Assembly (NCBI GenBank): GCA_902810755.1
Contig: CADDYT010000062.1
Span: 1 to 36,208 of the forward strand
DNA length: 36,208 nt
Reading direction: 5' to 3'
From: Chloroflexota bacterium
Lineage (GTDB): Bacteria > Chloroflexota > Ktedonobacteria > Ktedonobacterales > Ktedonobacteraceae
The translations under genes were made by a program, and so were the position numbers. Below the pieces are notes generated by a model. That model did no database searches. It was given only the letters and a program-made list of their open reading frames with translations, and had not been told where the DNA came from. Every line of letters begins with the position of its first letter. Within the stretch, counting starts at the first letter, position 1. Positions 32,652 to 36,208 of this stretch are shown here, one piece after another.

Positions 32652-33817
32652 ACGTTGCTTCTCGCTGCATCTCTCAGACGCTGCGTCAACCGGGTCATGA
32701 AGCGCAGATTGTGGACCGTGGCGAGGCGATAGAAGAGGCTGTCGCCGATTTTGAACAGGTGGTGCAGATAGCCCAGGGAATAGTTGGCGCAGACAAGGCA
32801 GTTGCAGATGGACGAGACAGGCTGATCGGACTTGATGTATTTGTCATCGGTGACATAGATATACGAGAGCCACTTCCCCTCTAACCCGGCGTTGGGCGCG
32901 CCCGGCTCCGTATTGAATATGTAAAGCCGCCCGTGACGGGCATCGCGGGTGGGCATGGCGCTGTCGAAGAGGCCGTAGCCGAGGGCGGCGCATTCCACGA
33001 CGTTTTGCGGGTGGCCGATACCGAGGGCGTGCATGGGAAACTGCGGCGGCACCAGTTCGCGCGTGTAGGCGATAATTTCGGTCAGCAGGTGGCCCTGCGC
33101 ATCCAGCGGCCAGCCGCCGTAACCGTAGCCATCGAAGCCAATCTCCAGCAGGGACTCGGCGCACTGTCTGCGCAACTCGCGGTATCCTCCTCCCTGGATG
33201 ACGGCGAAGAGCAGCGGCTGGCGTTCCGGCGGCAGCTTCTTCTGCTGCATCAGCCGTTGGAACTCCCTTTTGCAGCGTTTCGCCCAGTCGATGGTGCGGC
33301 GCACGGACAACTCCTGCGCCTCAAAGGGAGCGTCGACGTGCGTGCAGACATCCAGGCAGACGACGATATCGGCGCCGTAGCTCACCTGCAACTGGATGGT
33401 CTTCTCCGGCGTCAGGTGGAATTTGCGCTCCGACCCTTCCGGCTTGAAGGCGATGCCTTCCTCGCTCATCGAGCCAAATTTCGGGTTTTGCTGGATCAGC
33501 GAATAGGCCTGAAAGCCGCCCGAATCGGTGACGATGGGACGCGGCCATGCCGCCATTTCGTGCAGCCCGCCCAGCGCCTGGATGGTCGAGGTGCCGGGCC
33601 GCTGCATCAGGTGAAACGTGTTCATCACCACCGCCTGGATACCGCAGGCCATCAGGTCGGTTGAGTCCGTTGCCCGCACAACGCCCAGGGTGGCATCCGG
33701 CATAAATACCGGTTGTTCCAGTATTCCCAACCGCAGACGCAGTTCTCCGTATTGATTATAGATTCCATAGCGGCCACCGTCGCTTTGATCTGGCCGCGCC
33801 ATATGCGTTTGTTCCAT
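32648..33817 (-). CDS. tgt: tRNA-guanine transglycosylase family protein, divergent
   Basis: A 389-residue TGT-fold protein. The canonical parts include TDSGGFQ (general acid aspartate), AVIQGG, FDSAMPTRDARHG (nucleophile region) and a C-terminal zinc site CNCLVC with NYSLGYLHHL. Non-canonical parts are the motif usually GGLxVGE, which here reads GGWPLDA, and DECTPYP, which reads DVCTHVD. It may use a different base or tRNA. ATG at 33817 is preceded by AAAGGA. It is coupled to the rRNA methyltransferase gene. Confidence 0.88.
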   Translation of the reverse strand: MEQTHMARPDQSDGGRYGIYNQYGELRLRLGILEQPVFMPDATLGVVRATDSTDLMACGIQAVVMNTFHLMQRPGTSTIQALGGLHEMAAWPRPIVTDSGGFQAYSLIQQNPKFGSMSEEGIAFKPEGSERKFHLTPEKTIQLQVSYGADIVVCLDVCTHVDAPFEAQELSVRRTIDWAKRCKREFQRLMQQKKLPPERQPLLFAVIQGGGYRELRRQCAESLLEIGFDGYGYGGWPLDAQGHLLTEIIAYTRELVPPQFPMHALGIGHPQNVVECAALGYGLFDSAMPTRDARHGRLYIFNTEPGAPNAGLEGKWLSYIYVTDDKYIKSDQPVSSICNCLVCANYSLGYLHHLFKIGDSLFYRLATVHNLRFMTRLTQRLRDAARSNV

Positions 33818-33904
33818 TGGGACAGATTCCTTTGCTTGTCTTCGAGAAGATGCTGGCATTGTAACAGGCAATAGAGAGAAATGGCAAGCTATGAAACTGC
33901 CTGT

Positions 33905-33932
33905 TTCACAACGTCTCTGGATGTACTATAAT
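33905..33932 (+). promoter_or_regulatory. cvpA promoter
   Basis: TTCACA (33905-33910, one base from TTGACA) and a perfect TATAAT (33927-33932) are 16 bp apart, 50 bp upstream of the CvpA ATG. Confidence 0.75.
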
Positions 33933-33982
33933 AGGCTCATCTACTACCGTCTGAGATACTGACTGTTGGAGGAAATCTTCCT

Positions 33983-34510
33983 ATGCCAACGACATTTAAC
34001 TGGATAGATATTCTGTTTCTGGTGACCGTTGTTTTACTGGTCATTAACGGTTTCCGCAACGGGGCGGTGTTTAGCCTGTTCAACCTGTTGAGCATTCCCA
34101 TCGGCGTAGCCGTGGTCGTGCTGTGGGGGCCGCAGTTTGTGAAGCTGCTGGCCGCCAACGGCTTCACCGTCACGCCGATTATCGCCTATATCATTCTCTT
34201 CTTCGTAGCGGTCATCATCCTGCACATCATCGGCTCCACGCTGCATGGGGTGATTAAGAAGATTCCGCTGATCGGCTTCGGCGATGAAGTGCTGGGCGCG
34301 GTGATCGGCTTTGCCGAAGCGTGGCTGCTCTGGGTTATCCTGCTGGCTATCATCGGCAACTTTTTGCAGACGGCGCACAATCTCCCCGGCGGCATCACCC
34401 TCAGCCAGTTCAGCCAGTGGCAGGACGCCTACAACTACACAGTCACGCACAGCCTCTTTGCCCAGGTCAACAGCTTCATCGTCAAAACCGTGCCGATTGT
34501 GAAACACTGA
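33983..34510 (+). CDS. cvpA: CvpA family membrane protein
   Basis: A 175-residue protein with four membrane helices and the CvpA pattern (NWIDILFLVTVVLLVINGFR at the start; VIKKIPLIGFGDEVLGAVIG in the loop between helices 3 and 4). The family is linked to the envelope and colicin V production; its biochemical function is unclear. TTGGAGGAAA precedes the ATG. Confidence 0.88.
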   Translation: MPTTFNWIDILFLVTVVLLVINGFRNGAVFSLFNLLSIPIGVAVVVLWGPQFVKLLAANGFTVTPIIAYIILFFVAVIILHIIGSTLHGVIKKIPLIGFGDEVLGAVIGFAEAWLLWVILLAIIGNFLQTAHNLPGGITLSQFSQWQDAYNYTVTHSLFAQVNSFIVKTVPIVKH

Positions 34511-34552
34511 GTACACCACGCCGTCACAGGCCACCCGTACAGGCCAGCCGTC

Positions 34553-34627
34553 GCAGGCCAGCTACGCCCCTACAAACGACGGAGGGGCGCGACTGGTTCG
34601 TGGTTGGTAGGGGCGTAGCTGGCCTGC
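34553..34627. repeat. 21-bp perfect inverted repeat between cvpA and hflX
   Basis: GCAGGCCAGCTACGCCCCTA plus C (34553-34573) and its inverted copy (34607-34627) enclose a 33-nt loop containing GGTTCGTGGTTG. It is related to the palindromic family and to the 2335-2422 hairpins but has its own arm sequence. Nearby half units (ACAGGCCACCCG, ACAGGCCAGCCG) precede it. No gene is seen in 34511-34771. Confidence 0.85.
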
Positions 34628-34771
34628 GCCCTGGCACCAGAGGACCGCCGAACGTGTTTGTCATAGCATGCCGGTGAATAAATCGCGGGGATCTGAACGT
34701 ATATACAGTATAAACATTGATGGAGCAAAGCAGATAGTGGAGGTAATGACATTACGGGGAAGCGAGAGCAT

Positions 34772-36082
34772 TTGATCGAAACGGGCGCGCGCGGTAAGCC
34801 GGAACGCGCCTACCTTGTGGCCGTCGAACACGAAGACGAAGAGAACATGTGGAGTGTGGAAGATTCGCTGGACGAACTGGCGTCGCTGGCGCGCACGGCG
34901 GGCGCGGAGGTGGCCGGGAAGATGATTCAGCGTCTGCGCCATCCTGATGTCGCCACCTACCTGGGCAAAGGCAAAGTGCAGGAATTGAGCGACCTGGAAA
35001 AATACCTCGGCTTTAATCTTGTCATCTTCGATGATGAACTCTCACCCTCACAGCAGCGCAACCTGGAAAAAGTTCTGAATGCGCGCGTAATCGACCGTAC
35101 CGCCCTCATCCTCGACATCTTTGCGCAACACGCCCGCACTCGTGAAGGCCGCCTGCAGGTGGAACTGGCGCAGCTCGAATACCGCCTGCCGCGTCTGGCC
35201 GGTAGCGGCACGGAGATGTCGCGGCTCGGTGGCGGCTCGCGCGGAGTGGCTTCGGGCGTCGGTGGCGCCATTGGCGTGCGCGGCCCCGGCGAAACAAAAC
35301 TGGAAATCGACCGGCGGCGCATTCGCGGGCGCATCGCCGAACTGCGCGAGGAGATCGAAGCCGTGCGTGAGGCGCGGCAGATTCACCGCCGCCAGCGCGC
35401 GGAGCAGGCCATCCCCGTTGTGGCCGTCGTCGGCTACACCAACGCGGGCAAATCCACCCTCTTCAACGCTCTGACCGAAGCCAGCGTCGTGGCGGAAAAC
35501 AAACTGTTCGCCACGCTCGACCCGACCACGCGCCACATCCTGCTGCCCGGCAACCAGGAAGCCCTGCTCACCGACACCGTCGGCTTCATCCAGAAACTGC
35601 CTACCCACCTTGTCGCCGCCTTTCGCGCCACACTCGAAGAGGTGACAGACGCCGATATCCTGCTCGAAGTCGTCGATGTGAGCCACGAAAACGCCATTGA
35701 GCAGAGCGAAACGGTGCGTGAAATCCTGGACGAACTCCACGCCGGCGACAAGCCGCGCCTGACCGCGCTCAACAAAATTGATCTGCTCGACGACGTGCGC
35801 GAACTGGATAGCACACTCTACCCCAACGCCGTTCCCGTTTCCGCGCTCAAGGGTATCGGCCTGGAGAATCTGCGCGAAAAAATCGCCCAGGTTCTCGCCG
35901 AAAGCATGCAGAGCGTACAGGTTCTCATTCCCTACAGCAAAACCGAACTTGTGGAACTCTTCCATCGCCGGGGCCACGTCGCCCGCGAGGAACACACCCC
36001 CGAAGGCACCCTGCTTACCGGGCGTCTCCCTCGCGTGTTGAGCGGCTATTATAGCCCGTATTACATAAAGGCTATGGGATAG
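34772..36082 (+). CDS. hflX: GTPase HflX
   Basis: A 436-residue GTPase. The N-terminal HflX domain has TYLGKGKVQEL and VIFDDELSPSQQRNLEK; a glycine-rich linker (RLGGGSRGVASGVGGAIGVR) leads to the G domain with GYTNAGKSTLF (G1), DTVGFIQKLP (G3) and NKIDLL (G4). HflX binds ribosomes and splits stalled 70S particles under stress. The start is taken as TTG (34772), since no ATG is in frame before residue 27 and the early residues fit the family. Confidence 0.95.
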   Translation: MIETGARGKPERAYLVAVEHEDEENMWSVEDSLDELASLARTAGAEVAGKMIQRLRHPDVATYLGKGKVQELSDLEKYLGFNLVIFDDELSPSQQRNLEKVLNARVIDRTALILDIFAQHARTREGRLQVELAQLEYRLPRLAGSGTEMSRLGGGSRGVASGVGGAIGVRGPGETKLEIDRRRIRGRIAELREEIEAVREARQIHRRQRAEQAIPVVAVVGYTNAGKSTLFNALTEASVVAENKLFATLDPTTRHILLPGNQEALLTDTVGFIQKLPTHLVAAFRATLEEVTDADILLEVVDVSHENAIEQSETVREILDELHAGDKPRLTALNKIDLLDDVRELDSTLYPNAVPVSALKGIGLENLREKIAQVLAESMQSVQVLIPYSKTELVELFHRRGHVAREEHTPEGTLLTGRLPRVLSGYYSPYYIKAMG

Positions 36083-36098
36083 CTCCCCTGACTCTCCG

Positions 36099-36203
36099 CA
36101 GGCCACCCGCAAGGGGTGGCCCTACTATATACGACCACTGCCAACGCTCACAAAGCCGTGCGAGCGATCGTATATAGTAGGGCCACCCCTTGCGGGTGGC
36201 CTG
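36099..36203. repeat. Palindromic repeat after hflX
   Basis: Perfect 36-bp arms (36099-36134 and 36168-36203), starting CAGGCCACCCGCAAGGGGTG and ending ATATACGA, enclose a 33-bp loop. It is a textbook member of the family and may terminate hflX transcription. Confidence 0.92.
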
Positions 36204-36208
36204 GGGCG

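Overview
The window reads as chromosome of a GC-rich, free-living bacterium, most likely Chloroflexota close to Ktedonobacteria. The reasons are a DUF3090 protein, a short four-cysteine L28, a large XRE-TPR regulator, an intrinsic-looking 16S G1405 methyltransferase and many interspersed palindromic repeats. This placement is inference; no rRNA gene is present.

Region 1 (1-10.7 kb) is an accessory, defence-like island. Reading leftwards on the minus strand, its genes are a NYN-domain RNase, a protein joining a ubiquitin-like N-terminus to an E2-like domain, a JAB peptidase-E1 (ThiF) fusion, a free-standing reverse transcriptase of the group II intron/CRISPR type, cas4, cas1, cas2, a CRISPR leader with its own sigma70-type promoter, and the first CRISPR repeat. 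The array continues beyond base 1. On the plus strand, diverging from the NYN gene, lie an XRE-TPR regulator and then cas6. No interference effector (Cas3, Cas10, Cas7, Cas5) is visible. The most interesting feature is the co-directional array of a ubiquitin-like conjugation set with an RT-Cas4-Cas1-Cas2 adaptation module.

Region 2 (10.7-20.6 kb, minus strand) is an envelope or exopolysaccharide cluster: an anchored glycoside hydrolase, a GT2 and a GT39 glycosyltransferase, a DUF362/ferredoxin protein, an NAD-dependent epimerase and a flippase-like membrane protein. Palindromic repeats lie inside two of these coding regions.

Region 3 (20.9-36.2 kb) is mostly housekeeping. It holds a 2-hydroxyacid dehydrogenase and DUF3090, two small unknown genes, a zinc-ribbon protein, DegV/FakA/Asp23, rpmB, rlmN, an MFS exporter, a HicB antitoxin remnant, a 16S rRNA G1405-type methyltransferase overlapping a divergent tgt, cvpA and hflX.

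A mosaic palindromic repeat family (arms of about 30-39 bp, often joined by a connector containing CTTAAGTTAACGCC) fills most intergenic gaps, surrounds the defence genes and forms part of at least two proteins.
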